From the NCBI GenBank assembly GCA_050261675.1, contig JBLNDO010000027.1, forward strand, positions 1 to 51,087: a stretch of DNA of 51,087 nucleotides, in the 5' to 3' direction. The position numbers were made by a program, and so were the translations under genes. The stretch comes from DASUBN01 sp050261675. GTDB lineage: Bacteria; Pseudomonadota; Gammaproteobacteria; Natronospirales; REEB76. This document shows, piece after piece, positions 8,337-15,287 of the stretch (its first letter is position 1; each line of letters begins with the position of its first letter). The notes under the pieces are model-generated. The model saw nothing but the letters and a program-made list of their open reading frames with translations, had not been told where the DNA came from and did no database searches.

Positions 8337-8561
8337 GCCCGGTTCAACCTAACTCTCCGGCGCCCCTGAAAATCCGACGATATTCATCAAAAGAGACCAG
8401 AAATATCGGCCAAAGTTTCACGTAGCTTGCTCTGCGTCATCTGGCCGTGAACCCGGCCACCGCGCGCACAATCGTTCTATCCAACCGGGGCATGCCCCAT
8501 GCCAAATCTACGAGAATCCAGCGCCCAATAATCCAATCCAGGTACGCCTCGGGAGACCGCG
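8337..8561. other. Intergenic region between AraC regulator and membrane protein
   Basis: A 225-base gap that is less GC-rich than its surroundings and must carry the two divergent promoters. A 12-base perfect palindrome GGGGCATGCCCC lies at 8487-8498. It could be an operator but is weak evidence alone. No FNR-type box, no gene and no RNA structure was recognised. Confidence 0.4.
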
Positions 8562-8960
8562 ATGAAGCATCTCGTTATCTTCTCCGTGTATGCCGTCCTG
8601 CTGCTGGCGGCTGCCGTTGCCGCCGTGGCCGTCAAGAAGCCCCCGACGCTATTGAGCAGAATCGGATTGGTCTTCGCGCAGGCAGTGGCCTGGATTTGGG
8701 GGCTTGTGCTCAGCGTAGGCGGCTTGGCGCTTCTCATACACGAAGGGCCATGGCCGATAACCAACGGCTGGTTTGCGCTGTTCTCCGGGATCGCTGCCTG
8801 CCCCTTCAGCGCCTGGCTCCTAAAGAGATACGCAAATACCAAGGTTCCGCTTAGCGTTCAGCTCGTGGTCGCACTATTGATCTCCATCGCCGGGCGCACT
8901 GCAGTGGTCTTCGTGCTGCATCGACCGTTCCTGCCCGAATGCTCAGGGGACTGCTGGTAA
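8562..8960 (+). CDS. Small membrane protein of unknown function
   Basis: I do not recognise this 132-residue protein. It has four strongly hydrophobic segments (about residues 4-24, 32-58, 66-85 and 97-118) and little soluble sequence, so it should span the inner membrane. The second half contains SAWLLKRYANTK between segments 3 and 4, and the C-terminus has two cysteines (PECSGDCW). ATG 8562 has the weak ribosome site GGGAGA about five bases upstream. Codon and base use is slightly less GC-rich than its neighbours, and there is no homology-like clue to transport or enzymatic function. Its divergence from the AraC gene is the only contextual hint. Confidence 0.6.
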   Translation: MKHLVIFSVYAVLLLAAAVAAVAVKKPPTLLSRIGLVFAQAVAWIWGLVLSVGGLALLIHEGPWPITNGWFALFSGIAACPFSAWLLKRYANTKVPLSVQLVVALLISIAGRTAVVFVLHRPFLPECSGDCW

Positions 8961-8964
8961 GCGG

Positions 8965-9306
8965 TCAGCTGGCTACGTAAACCCAGGCTTCCGTGCTGGA
9001 TTTCAGCCTCACCTTCACGCGCTTGTAGGCGTCCGTCTCGTAGCCGTCTGCGGCTTCCAGTTCCTTCGGGCTGACCTCGAACACCACACCGCTCACCTCG
9101 TCAGTGGGATTCCCCGGCACCAGGATCTTGTGCACCGCGAGGCCGCTCTGGGCCAGGACCGTGGGATCGCGGATTTCGACTGTGGAAAGCCGCCAGCCCA
9201 CAACAACGTCGGGACGGCCCTTGAGCCGGCGGCCGAAATTAGCCAGTTGGACAGATTCATGTTGAAGAGTGCCGTAGGAGAAGAGCTTTTCGCTCGCGGC
9301 ACTCAT
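8965..9306 (-). CDS. Gamma-glutamylcyclotransferase-like (AIG2-like) protein
   Basis: 113-residue protein of the GGCT/AIG2 fold, which in characterised members releases 5-oxoproline from gamma-glutamyl peptides. The substrate-binding YGTL motif is at residues 11-14 (LFSYGTLQHESVQ). The catalytic Glu is probably E90 in AADGYETDAYKRVKV, a family signature. The start ATG 9304-9306 overlaps the ttcA stop codon (ATGA), so translation is coupled to ttcA. The fold assignment is good; catalysis is inferred from the two motifs only. Confidence 0.82.
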   Translation of the reverse strand: MSAASEKLFSYGTLQHESVQLANFGRRLKGRPDVVVGWRLSTVEIRDPTVLAQSGLAVHKILVPGNPTDEVSGVVFEVSPKELEAADGYETDAYKRVKVRLKSSTEAWVYVAS

Positions 9307-10211
9307 TGGATAGAGGAGTTGGAGGTTTTGCGCAGGGTTTGCTTGAGGTCGTCGACCGACACCGTCGCCATGATGGGATCGGAACCCTGCTCTGCTGGTT
9401 CGGAATCCAGCCAGTCGGTACGCGGCGTGGACTTGGCGCCCAGGGCAGCGAAATCGAACTGCCGTGGGTCCAGCAAATGCTCCGGCACCACGCTGGAGAG
9501 GGCCGAAAAGATACTCTGGGTGCGGCCCGGGAACTTGCGCTCCCATTCTGCCAGCATGGCCTTCACCGCCTTGCGTTGCAGATGTTCCTGGGAGCCACAG
9601 AGGTTGCAGGGGATGATGGGGAACTCCCGCAGGGCCGCGTACTTGGCGATGTCCTTCTCTTCCACGTAAGCCAAGGGCCGGATCACCACGTGCTTGCCAT
9701 CGTCCGAGAGGAGCTTGGGCGGCATGGCCCGAAGTTTGCCGCCGTAGAAGAGATTCAGGAAAAAGGTCTCCAGGATGTCGCCCCGGTGGTGGCCAAGGGC
9801 GATCTTGGTGACACCGTTCTCGGCGGCGAAGGAATAGAGGGCGCCGCGGCGCAGCCGGGAGCACAGGCCGCACATGGTTTTGCCTTCCGGCACCACCCGC
9901 TTCACCACACTGTAGGTATCCTGCTCCAGGATGCGGAAAGGCACGCCCAGCTCCGTGAGATACCGAGGCAGCACTTCCTCGGGAAAATCCGGTTGCTTCT
10001 GGTCGAGATTGACGGCCAGGAGCTCGAACTCCACCGGCGCGCTCTCCTGAAGCTTCAGCAGCACATCCAGGAGCGTGTAGGAATCCTTGCCGCCCGAGAG
10101 ACAGACCATGACCTTGTCGCCCGCCTCGATCATGTTGAAGTCCTGGATGGCGCTCCCCACCTGATGGCGCAGGCGCTTCTCCAGTTTCTTTTGATTCACT
10201 GACAGTTTCAT
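9303..10211 (-). CDS. ttcA: tRNA 2-thiocytidine biosynthesis protein TtcA
   Basis: ATP-dependent enzyme that thiolates cytidine 32 of certain tRNAs, using an iron-sulfur cluster. It has the PP-loop CLSGGKDSYTLL (37-48), the cluster/catalytic cysteines C114 and C117 (MCGLCSRLRRG), and C202 with C205 (PCNLCGSQEHLQR). These positions are all diagnostic. The 302-residue form from ATG 10209-10211 (MKLSVNQKKLEKRL) is right for the family. The frame stays open to 10349, but that extension runs through the intergenic palindrome and is not protein-like. Its stop overlaps the start of the GGCT-like gene by four bases. Confidence 0.94.
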   Translation of the reverse strand: MKLSVNQKKLEKRLRHQVGSAIQDFNMIEAGDKVMVCLSGGKDSYTLLDVLLKLQESAPVEFELLAVNLDQKQPDFPEEVLPRYLTELGVPFRILEQDTYSVVKRVVPEGKTMCGLCSRLRRGALYSFAAENGVTKIALGHHRGDILETFFLNLFYGGKLRAMPPKLLSDDGKHVVIRPLAYVEEKDIAKYAALREFPIIPCNLCGSQEHLQRKAVKAMLAEWERKFPGRTQSIFSALSSVVPEHLLDPRQFDFAALGAKSTPRTDWLDSEPAEQGSDPIMATVSVDDLKQTLRKTSNSSIQ

Positions 10212-10233
10212 GCGGCGATATTCTACTCGACAT

Positions 10234-10366
10234 GCTAAAAACGCGTCTTTTGCTTCCTGGCGTCGTTGCGGCCGCCACTCGGAGTCCTCACGTACGATAA
10301 GAGTACGCTCCGGGCTCCTCGAGACGGCCGCGCCTAGCCAGATAAGCAAAATCCATCGCTTTTAGC
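10234..10366. repeat. Long imperfect palindromic intergenic element
   Basis: The two ends are inverted copies: GCTAAAA at 10234-10240 against TTTTAGC at 10360-10366, then TTTTGCTTCCTGGC against GCCAGATAAGCAAAA, then GCGGCCG against CGGCCGC. The centre contains CGGAG...GTAC...GTAC...CTCCG. As RNA it would fold into one long cruciform-like hairpin. It fills most of the gap between ttcA and the DUF1223 gene. It resembles the dispersed palindromic elements common in proteobacterial intergenic regions. Only this copy was found in the window, so repetition elsewhere is inferred. Confidence 0.6.
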
Positions 10367-10440
10367 GCGGCACCCCAATAAGACAGGTAATAAATCCACT
10401 CAACCAAGGTCTAGAATCTCAGACAATTCGGAGAGTCGGA

Positions 10441-11208
10441 ATGCGCAGAAGTATTGGGTTATCACTGGCAATCGGCCTTGGCCTTTCGGCCAACGTGGTT
10501 GCCGCGCCCCAGACCATCACGGGTCCCGAGACGCGGGTAAGCGTGCTGGAGCTTTACACCTCCGAAGGCTGCAGCAGCTGCCCGCCCGCCGAGGAATGGA
10601 TCTCGCGCCTGCAACAGGACCCGCGCCTGTGGAAGCAGCTCGTGCCCGTGACCTTCCACGTGGATTACTGGGACTATCTGGGTTGGCGCGACCCCTTCGA
10701 CAGCCCCGCCTACACCGAACGCCAACAGGAGATTGCCGCCCAGGCCGACAGTCTCGCCGGCCATGTGGTCTACACGCCCCAGTTCGTTCTGGACGGCCAT
10801 GACTGGCGCGGCTGGGTTTTGGACCAGCCGCTGCGGCCGGACGATAGCTCGAAGGTCGGTGCCTTGAACCTCAGTACCGACGGCCGTAAGGTGACGGTCC
10901 GTTTCGCGCCTACTACGTCTCACGGTGATCGCTACGAGGCCCATGTGACCTTGTTGGCCTTCGGCGTGGACGTGGCCGTGGGCGATGGCGAGAACAAGGG
11001 TGTGACCCTGCGTCACGACTTCCTGGTGGTTTCGGACACAGCCGGCAGCTTGACCGAAGACAAGACAGGCAATTACCAGGGCATCGTGAACTTGCCGCCG
11101 CCGGTCAAGGTCAAGGCGACGCGTTACGCGCTTGCCGCCTGGGTGTCGCGCGCCGGGGATCCGGTGCCGCAGCAGGCCGCCGGCGGCTGGCTACGCGAAG
11201 CGCCCTGA
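10441..11208 (+). CDS. Secreted DUF1223 family protein (thioredoxin-like fold)
   Basis: 255-residue exported protein of the DUF1223 family, with no established function. A signal peptide covers about residues 1-22 (MRRSIGLSLAIGLGLSANVVAA). The mature protein begins with a thioredoxin-like domain with the motif LYTSEGCSSCPPAE, a CxxC pair (cysteines near 44 and 47), then VTFHVDYWDYLGWRDPF and VYTPQFVLDG with the cis-Pro. The CxxC suggests a periplasmic thiol-redox or metal-binding role, which is inference. ATG 10441 is preceded by GGAG about seven bases upstream. No operon partner is evident. Confidence 0.87.
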   Translation: MRRSIGLSLAIGLGLSANVVAAPQTITGPETRVSVLELYTSEGCSSCPPAEEWISRLQQDPRLWKQLVPVTFHVDYWDYLGWRDPFDSPAYTERQQEIAAQADSLAGHVVYTPQFVLDGHDWRGWVLDQPLRPDDSSKVGALNLSTDGRKVTVRFAPTTSHGDRYEAHVTLLAFGVDVAVGDGENKGVTLRHDFLVVSDTAGSLTEDKTGNYQGIVNLPPPVKVKATRYALAAWVSRAGDPVPQQAAGGWLREAP

Positions 11209-11248
11209 TTTATTACGCGCAAAAGCCCTTCCCTGGACTTTTGCACCC

Positions 11249-11277
11249 GGCGAGTCCGGCACAGGTCCGGACTCGCC
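11249..11277. other. Stem-loop downstream of the DUF1223 gene
   Basis: GGCGAGTCCGG (11249-11259), loop CACAGGT, then CCGGACTCGCC (11267-11277) form a perfect 11-bp stem. No T-run follows, so it may end or stabilise the DUF1223 transcript rather than act as a classical terminator. The DinB gene begins 25 bases later. Confidence 0.55.
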
Positions 11278-11301
11278 GCTGCGCCCTGATAAAATCGGGT
11301 G

Positions 11302-11793
11302 ATGGATCCCATCACCCTAAAAGCACTCGCGGATTTTCCCGCCCAGCTCGAAGCTCATTACGCTGCGATACCGGCGGAATCCAAGCATTGGAAGCCGGCC
11401 GCCTGGGAGGGTATCCCCAGCGAACATCTCACCGCCATAGAACAAATCTGCCATGTGCGGGACGTGGAGATCGAGGGTTACCGGGTCCGCTTCCAGCGGA
11501 CTCTCGATGAAAATCGCCCCCGGCTTCCTTCCCTGGATACGGACGCCCTGGCCCGGGACCGGTCCTACCACAAGCAGGATGCGGAGCAGGTATTGGCGGA
11601 GTTAAAACAAGCGAGGGCGAAGACACTGGAGATGCTCAAAGCCTTGAGCCCGCAGCAGCTCTCACGCAAAGCGGAATTCGAGGGTTATGGCCCTGTCACC
11701 CTGCAAAGCCTGGTGCATTACCTCTGCAGCCACGACCAGCAGCATCTGGCGGGATTGCAGTGGCTTCTCGGAAAGCTTCAGACCGCTACTTAA
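11302..11793 (+). CDS. DinB-family protein
   Basis: 163-residue four-helix-bundle protein of the DinB/YfiT-like family, many of which are metal-dependent thiol transferases or have unknown roles. Metal-ligand-like histidines can be seen in IEQICHVRDVEIEGY (about residues 47-53) and in LVHYLCSHDQQHLAGL (about 138-148), the usual His and HxxxH positions. ATG 11302 directly follows a GTG at 11299, and either could be used. It is preceded by a stem-loop and followed by a long hairpin separating it from convergent minus-strand genes. Substrate unknown. Confidence 0.8.
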   Translation: MDPITLKALADFPAQLEAHYAAIPAESKHWKPAAWEGIPSEHLTAIEQICHVRDVEIEGYRVRFQRTLDENRPRLPSLDTDALARDRSYHKQDAEQVLAELKQARAKTLEMLKALSPQQLSRKAEFEGYGPVTLQSLVHYLCSHDQQHLAGLQWLLGKLQTAT

Positions 11794-11815
11794 AAGATAA
11801 ATCAATTCGAATATA

Positions 11816-11854
11816 TTGAATGGCTGCTTTCGGCTGCCGAAAGCAGCCATTCAA
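11816..11854. terminator. Long perfect hairpin between convergent genes, probable bidirectional terminator
   Basis: An 18-bp perfect stem: TTGAATGGCTGCTTTCGG at 11816-11833 and its exact complement at 11837-11854, with a three-base CTG loop. It lies 23 bases after the DinB stop and 27 bases from the stop of the minus-strand secreted-protein gene. There is no long T-run, only short A/T-rich flanks, so termination efficiency is uncertain. Confidence 0.65.
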
Positions 11855-11880
11855 CTACAACATACCAAGCGCAGCAGCTC

Positions 11881-12204
11881 TTAGTTGCAGTAGATGGTGT
11901 TCTGCTGCCCATTGCTGGTGAACGTGACCGACACCTGGGCGCCCGTGTCCAGCTTCAGGCGGCAGACCTTCAGCCGATCGGCCAAGTTGGTGTCGTCGCC
12001 CATGTCCACGGTGATGGTGGCGATGTGCTGGGCGCCGTATTCGGCGCGGATGGCCTGCAATAGCCCCGCGTAGTTGTAGGCGTTCTTCTCGAAGGTGAAC
12101 TGCCCCGCGCCGGAATAGCTGATATTCAACTGCACGGGGGTGGAATCGTCCGCCCACACGCCGAGGGGCGCGAGCACCATCAGGAACGCGATTAGGGTCT
12201 TCAT
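11881..12204 (-). CDS. Small secreted protein of unknown function
   Basis: Not recognised. The 107-residue protein has a clear signal peptide (MKTLIAFLMVLAPLGVWA, cleavage before DDSTP). The mature domain is short with mixed alpha/beta character (VQLNISYSGAGQFTFEKNAY, then a YAGLLQAIRAEYGAQHIATI helix). It has two cysteines (C81 and C106) that could form a disulfide. Its ATG at 12202-12204 overlaps the stop codon of the glutamate-synthase-like flavoprotein (ATGA), so the two are translationally coupled. Whether this periplasmic protein works with the membrane-anchored flavoprotein is only inferred from that coupling. Confidence 0.7.
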   Translation of the reverse strand: MKTLIAFLMVLAPLGVWADDSTPVQLNISYSGAGQFTFEKNAYNYAGLLQAIRAEYGAQHIATITVDMGDDTNLADRLKVCRLKLDTGAQVSVTFTSNGQQNTIYCN

Positions 12205-13712
12205 GCCTTGGCCAGCTCCTGCATGGATTTGAAGCGTGTCTTGTCCGCCCGGTAGCCCAGGATCTCGTCCAGCGGCGTGAAGCGGTTGACGCCGGTGGAG
12301 ATCTCGATGTCCTTGCCCTGGAACTGGCAGGGATGCTCGTAGCCCGCCGTATGGGCCAGCGCCACCAGCTCCTTGCGGAAACCCTTGAAGTAGTTGGCGC
12401 AGCGCGCCGCCTTGATGTCCACATCCAGGCCCGCCTGGCGCCAGGGGCTCATGGTGGTGATGCCCGTGGGGCAATGGCCGGTGTGGCAGCTCTGGGACTG
12501 GATGCAACCGATGGCCATCATGGCCTCGCGGGCCACGTTCACCATGTCGCAGCCCATGGCGAAGGCCACCACCGCCCTATCGGGGAATCCCAGCTTGCCG
12601 CTGCCGATCCACACTATCTGCTCCGACATCCCGGCCTTCTGGAAGATCTGGTAAACCCGCGCGAAGCCGATCTTGAAGGGCAGCGAGACGTGGTCGGTGT
12701 AGGTGAGTGGCGCGGCGCCGGTGCCGCCCTCGCCGCCGTCGATGGTGATGTGGTCCGGCCCTTCCTTGCGCTTCTTCATGCGCTTCGCCAGCTGCTCCCA
12801 GAACGCGGTCTCGCCGATGGCGGACTTGATGCCCACCGGCAGGCCGGTGCGGTCGGCGATGCGCTCGATCCAGTCGATCATGCTGTCCACATCGTGGAAC
12901 TGGCTGTGGGCGTTGGGCGAGATGCAGTCCTTGTAGGGCTCCACGCTGCGGGTGGCGGCGATTTCCGGCACGACCTTCGCGCCCGGCAGCACCCCGCCCT
13001 TGCCGGGCTTCGCCCCCTGGGAAAGCTTGATCTCGATGGCCTTGATCTGCGGATAACGGGCGCACTTCTCCGCGAGCACCTCCATCGAAAACTTGCCGTC
13101 CTTGCCGAGGCAGCCGAAGTAGCCGGTGCCGATCTCGAACACCACGTCGCCGCCCAGCAGGTGGTAGGGGCTCAAGCCCCCCTCGCCGGTGTTGTGGTAG
13201 CAGTGGGCCTGCTTCGCGCCCAGGTTCAGGGCGGAGATGGCGTTCTTGCCCAAGGCGCCGAAGGACATGGCGGAGATGTTCACCACCGAGGTCGGGCGCC
13301 AAGCCTTCTTGCGCTTGTGGGTACCGCCCAGCACCTTGAGGCAGGGCACGGCACTCGCATCGCCGCCGAGGTACACCGCCTTGTTCTCCGGGAACGGGAA
13401 GGCGGCGTTCTTGATGATGGGATAGCCGACGGAGTACTGCTGCTCCTCGGTGCCGAAGCCGAAGAAGTTATTCTGGCCCTTGGCGGTGGCGTAGATCCAG
13501 CTGCGCTCGCTACGGTTGAAGGGCAGCTCTTCCTTGTCGTCCGCCACCCAGTACTGGCGCAGTTCCGGGCCGATGAACTCGAGGAAATAACGCAGGTGGC
13601 CGATGACGGGGTAGTTGTGCACCACCGCGTGGCGCCGCTGGGCGACATCGTGGATGGCCACGAGCAGCAGGAACAAGAGGATGGCGCCCACGATCCAAAG
13701 GAAGATCAGCAT
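12201..13712 (-). CDS. Membrane-anchored FMN-binding glutamate synthase-family protein
   Basis: 503-residue protein related to the FMN/iron-sulfur synthase domain of glutamate synthase but lacking the glutaminase domain, so it should not be a normal GltB; its physiological reaction is unknown. An N-terminal membrane helix (about residues 2-20) is followed by the barrel domain, with SAMSFGALGKNAI, GEGGLSPYHL, KLSQGAKPGKGG and the FMN-binding TIDGGEGGTGAAPL. The cluster motif CIQSQSCHTGHCPTGI carries the cysteines expected for a 3Fe-4S cluster. ATG 13710-13712 gives the usual anchored form. It is followed by a coupled small secreted protein. Confidence 0.88.
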   Translation of the reverse strand: MLIFLWIVGAILLFLLLVAIHDVAQRRHAVVHNYPVIGHLRYFLEFIGPELRQYWVADDKEELPFNRSERSWIYATAKGQNNFFGFGTEEQQYSVGYPIIKNAAFPFPENKAVYLGGDASAVPCLKVLGGTHKRKKAWRPTSVVNISAMSFGALGKNAISALNLGAKQAHCYHNTGEGGLSPYHLLGGDVVFEIGTGYFGCLGKDGKFSMEVLAEKCARYPQIKAIEIKLSQGAKPGKGGVLPGAKVVPEIAATRSVEPYKDCISPNAHSQFHDVDSMIDWIERIADRTGLPVGIKSAIGETAFWEQLAKRMKKRKEGPDHITIDGGEGGTGAAPLTYTDHVSLPFKIGFARVYQIFQKAGMSEQIVWIGSGKLGFPDRAVVAFAMGCDMVNVAREAMMAIGCIQSQSCHTGHCPTGITTMSPWRQAGLDVDIKAARCANYFKGFRKELVALAHTAGYEHPCQFQGKDIEISTGVNRFTPLDEILGYRADKTRFKSMQELAKA

Positions 13713-13757
13713 GATCCCTCCGACGGCTTTAGATTACCCCTCCCTCAAGCATACCAA

Positions 13758-14447
13758 TTAAAACTCCCGTTTAAACACCAACTTAAGACCTTGTCGGGCA
13801 CCCGACGTAGCGTAGACGCCGATGGAACCGGTCTCGTCCAGATAAAAGGCGAAACCGGCATAGGCGCCGCCGGAACGGCCGGCGCTGAAATCCCGGCGGC
13901 TGTTCAGGCCGCTGCCGTCGGTTTCAGTGCCGGTAATGGTCTGCAGGTATCCGCCGAAGCTGAAGCGCCAGCGCTGCCAGCGCAGCACCGGCCCGAAGGC
14001 GCTCCAGCCCTCGTAGAAGGTGACGTTCGACTGGGTGTTGACCCCGCTCGCGTCCACGTCGTGCCAGGTGTAGGTCGCCTCCGCCGAGAAGTTGAGGTAG
14101 TTGCCCTGGGTGGATTCGTAGCGCGCGCCGAGGCCGAGATAACGGCCGGTGAAATCCAGCGGCGTGGTGGGCGGCTCCCCGTCCACGTCCAGCGTCAGGT
14201 AGCCGCCCTGCAGGCTGAAGTCGAAATCGTCGGCGATGGGCTGGAAGAAGGCCACGCCGTAACGGCCCACGTGGGCCACGTGGTCGCCGTCCGCGTACTC
14301 GAACGGCGTGCGGTAACGCCCGAGATCCAGCAGCGTGCTGCCGCCCGGCGAGTACGGATCGTCGTAGGCCCAGGCTGCGCCGGCCCAGAAAACCGCCCCG
14401 GCTAACACCAGCAACAGGACGCAGCGCTTGTCCTCGGTTCCGGTCAT
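13758..14447 (-). CDS. Putative outer-membrane beta-barrel protein
   Basis: Not assignable to a named family. The 229-residue protein has a signal peptide (about residues 1-27, ending GAAWA before YDDPYSPGG). A series of alternating aromatic/polar strands follows (for example YLGLGARYESTQGNYLNFSAEATY, shortened here to its first part YLGLGARYES), with C-terminal Phe in LVFKREF, the usual end of an outer-membrane barrel. This supports an 8- to 10-strand barrel. It lies downstream of the cydP-like gene on the same strand, with 119 bases between. It may be transcribed separately. Confidence 0.65.
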   Translation of the reverse strand: MTGTEDKRCVLLLVLAGAVFWAGAAWAYDDPYSPGGSTLLDLGRYRTPFEYADGDHVAHVGRYGVAFFQPIADDFDFSLQGGYLTLDVDGEPPTTPLDFTGRYLGLGARYESTQGNYLNFSAEATYTWHDVDASGVNTQSNVTFYEGWSAFGPVLRWQRWRFSFGGYLQTITGTETDGSGLNSRRDFSAGRSGGAYAGFAFYLDETGSIGVYATSGARQGLKLVFKREF

Positions 14448-14566
14448 CTCGCCATGATAAACCGCGGCGGCGGCGGGTTTCTTCCCGCCTAGCCCTGGCG
14501 GCCCCTGTCTTGCTTCCCTTCTGCAGACCCCCGCGACAACAGGACCGGATCAAGGGACTCCATGGC

Positions 14567-14764
14567 TCAGCTCCGGGGTTTGGCAGGGGGTGGCGCGGGC
14601 GGCGCACCGAACAGGGCGGCGTCCACCTTCGAGGGGGTGACGACGACGGTGTGCGCGGGGCCGAAGAACAGCTCCCACAAGAGCAGGATCGCGCAGAGCT
14701 TGAAAAAAAGGACCGCGAGCATGTCGCGGCCCAAATCACTCACGCGAAAACCCCGCACTCTCAC
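14567..14764 (-). CDS. cydP: CydP-like small cytochrome oxidase-associated membrane protein
   Basis: 65-residue single-span membrane protein. The segment MLAVLFFKLCAILLLWELFFG (given as MLAVLFFKLC then AILLLWELFFG, about residues 15-35), preceded by DLGRD and followed by PAHTVVVTPSKV and a Pro/Ala tail, matches the pattern of the putative cytochrome bd oxidase small subunit CydP. The usual cydAB neighbours are not present. It sits 42 bases after pseudoazurin on the same strand and is probably the third gene of the FNR-controlled cytochrome-porin operon. Family assignment is from pattern recognition only. Confidence 0.6.
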   Translation of the reverse strand: MRVRGFRVSDLGRDMLAVLFFKLCAILLLWELFFGPAHTVVVTPSKVDAALFGAPPAPPPAKPRS

Positions 14765-14806
14765 TCGTCGGCCGTCCTTTTTCTTGTTGTTCGCGTGAAC
14801 CTGCGT

Positions 14807-15250
14807 TCAGTGCACGTTCTTCATGATGGCCGTGATGCGGCCCTGGTTCATGATCTGCTTCTTCTCCAGGTCGGCCGCCGCCTTCTTCGCCGCATCGGCG
14901 TTCACGGCGCTGCCCACCACGATCACCCCCACCATGCCGAACATGCTGTGGGGCGTGCACTGGTAGATGTACACCCCCGGCTTGGTGAAGGTCACGGTGA
15001 GGGGCTGGGAGATCTCGGCCTTCCAGGCCGTGGCGCCCTCCGGCAGGAACACCGATTCGCTGTTGTGGCCCTGGTCGGTGGGCGTGAAGGTCACGGTGTC
15101 GCCCGGCTGGATCAGGATGTAGGACGGGCTGAAGATGAACGCCCCGTCCGGTCCGTTGTTGAGTTCCTGGACCACGTGGTCCGCGGCGAAGGCCGTACCG
15201 GCCAGGAGCAGAGCCGCGGTCAGGGCGATGAGGTGGAAGAGATTCTTCAT
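14807..15250 (-). CDS. Pseudoazurin (type 1 copper electron carrier)
   Basis: Periplasmic blue-copper protein that passes electrons to copper nitrite reductase in denitrifiers. A signal peptide covers residues 1-22 (ending GTAFA). Type 1 copper ligands are visible as H62 (QGHNSES), C98 and H101 (YQCTPHSMFGM) and M106. The C-terminal helical tail (ADAAKKAAADLEKKQ) is typical of pseudoazurins rather than azurins or plastocyanins. ATG 15248-15250; 37 bases separate it from the cytochrome-porin gene upstream, so both should be read from the FNR promoter near 16694. Its likely partner NirK is encoded at 20789-22198. Confidence 0.9.
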   Translation of the reverse strand: MKNLFHLIALTAALLLAGTAFAADHVVQELNNGPDGAFIFSPSYILIQPGDTVTFTPTDQGHNSESVFLPEGATAWKAEISQPLTVTFTKPGVYIYQCTPHSMFGMVGVIVVGSAVNADAAKKAAADLEKKQIMNQGRITAIMKNVH

Positions 15251-15287
15251 GGCATTCTCCAGTTCGTTGTTTCGTTGACGTGCCGGC

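Noticed and set aside
12333..14405. Very long open frame (690 codons) on the plus strand
   Set aside because: It is the antisense shadow of the flavoprotein and beta-barrel genes; its protein is His/Val/Arg-rich low-complexity sequence with no family motifs. High GC makes such frames common here.
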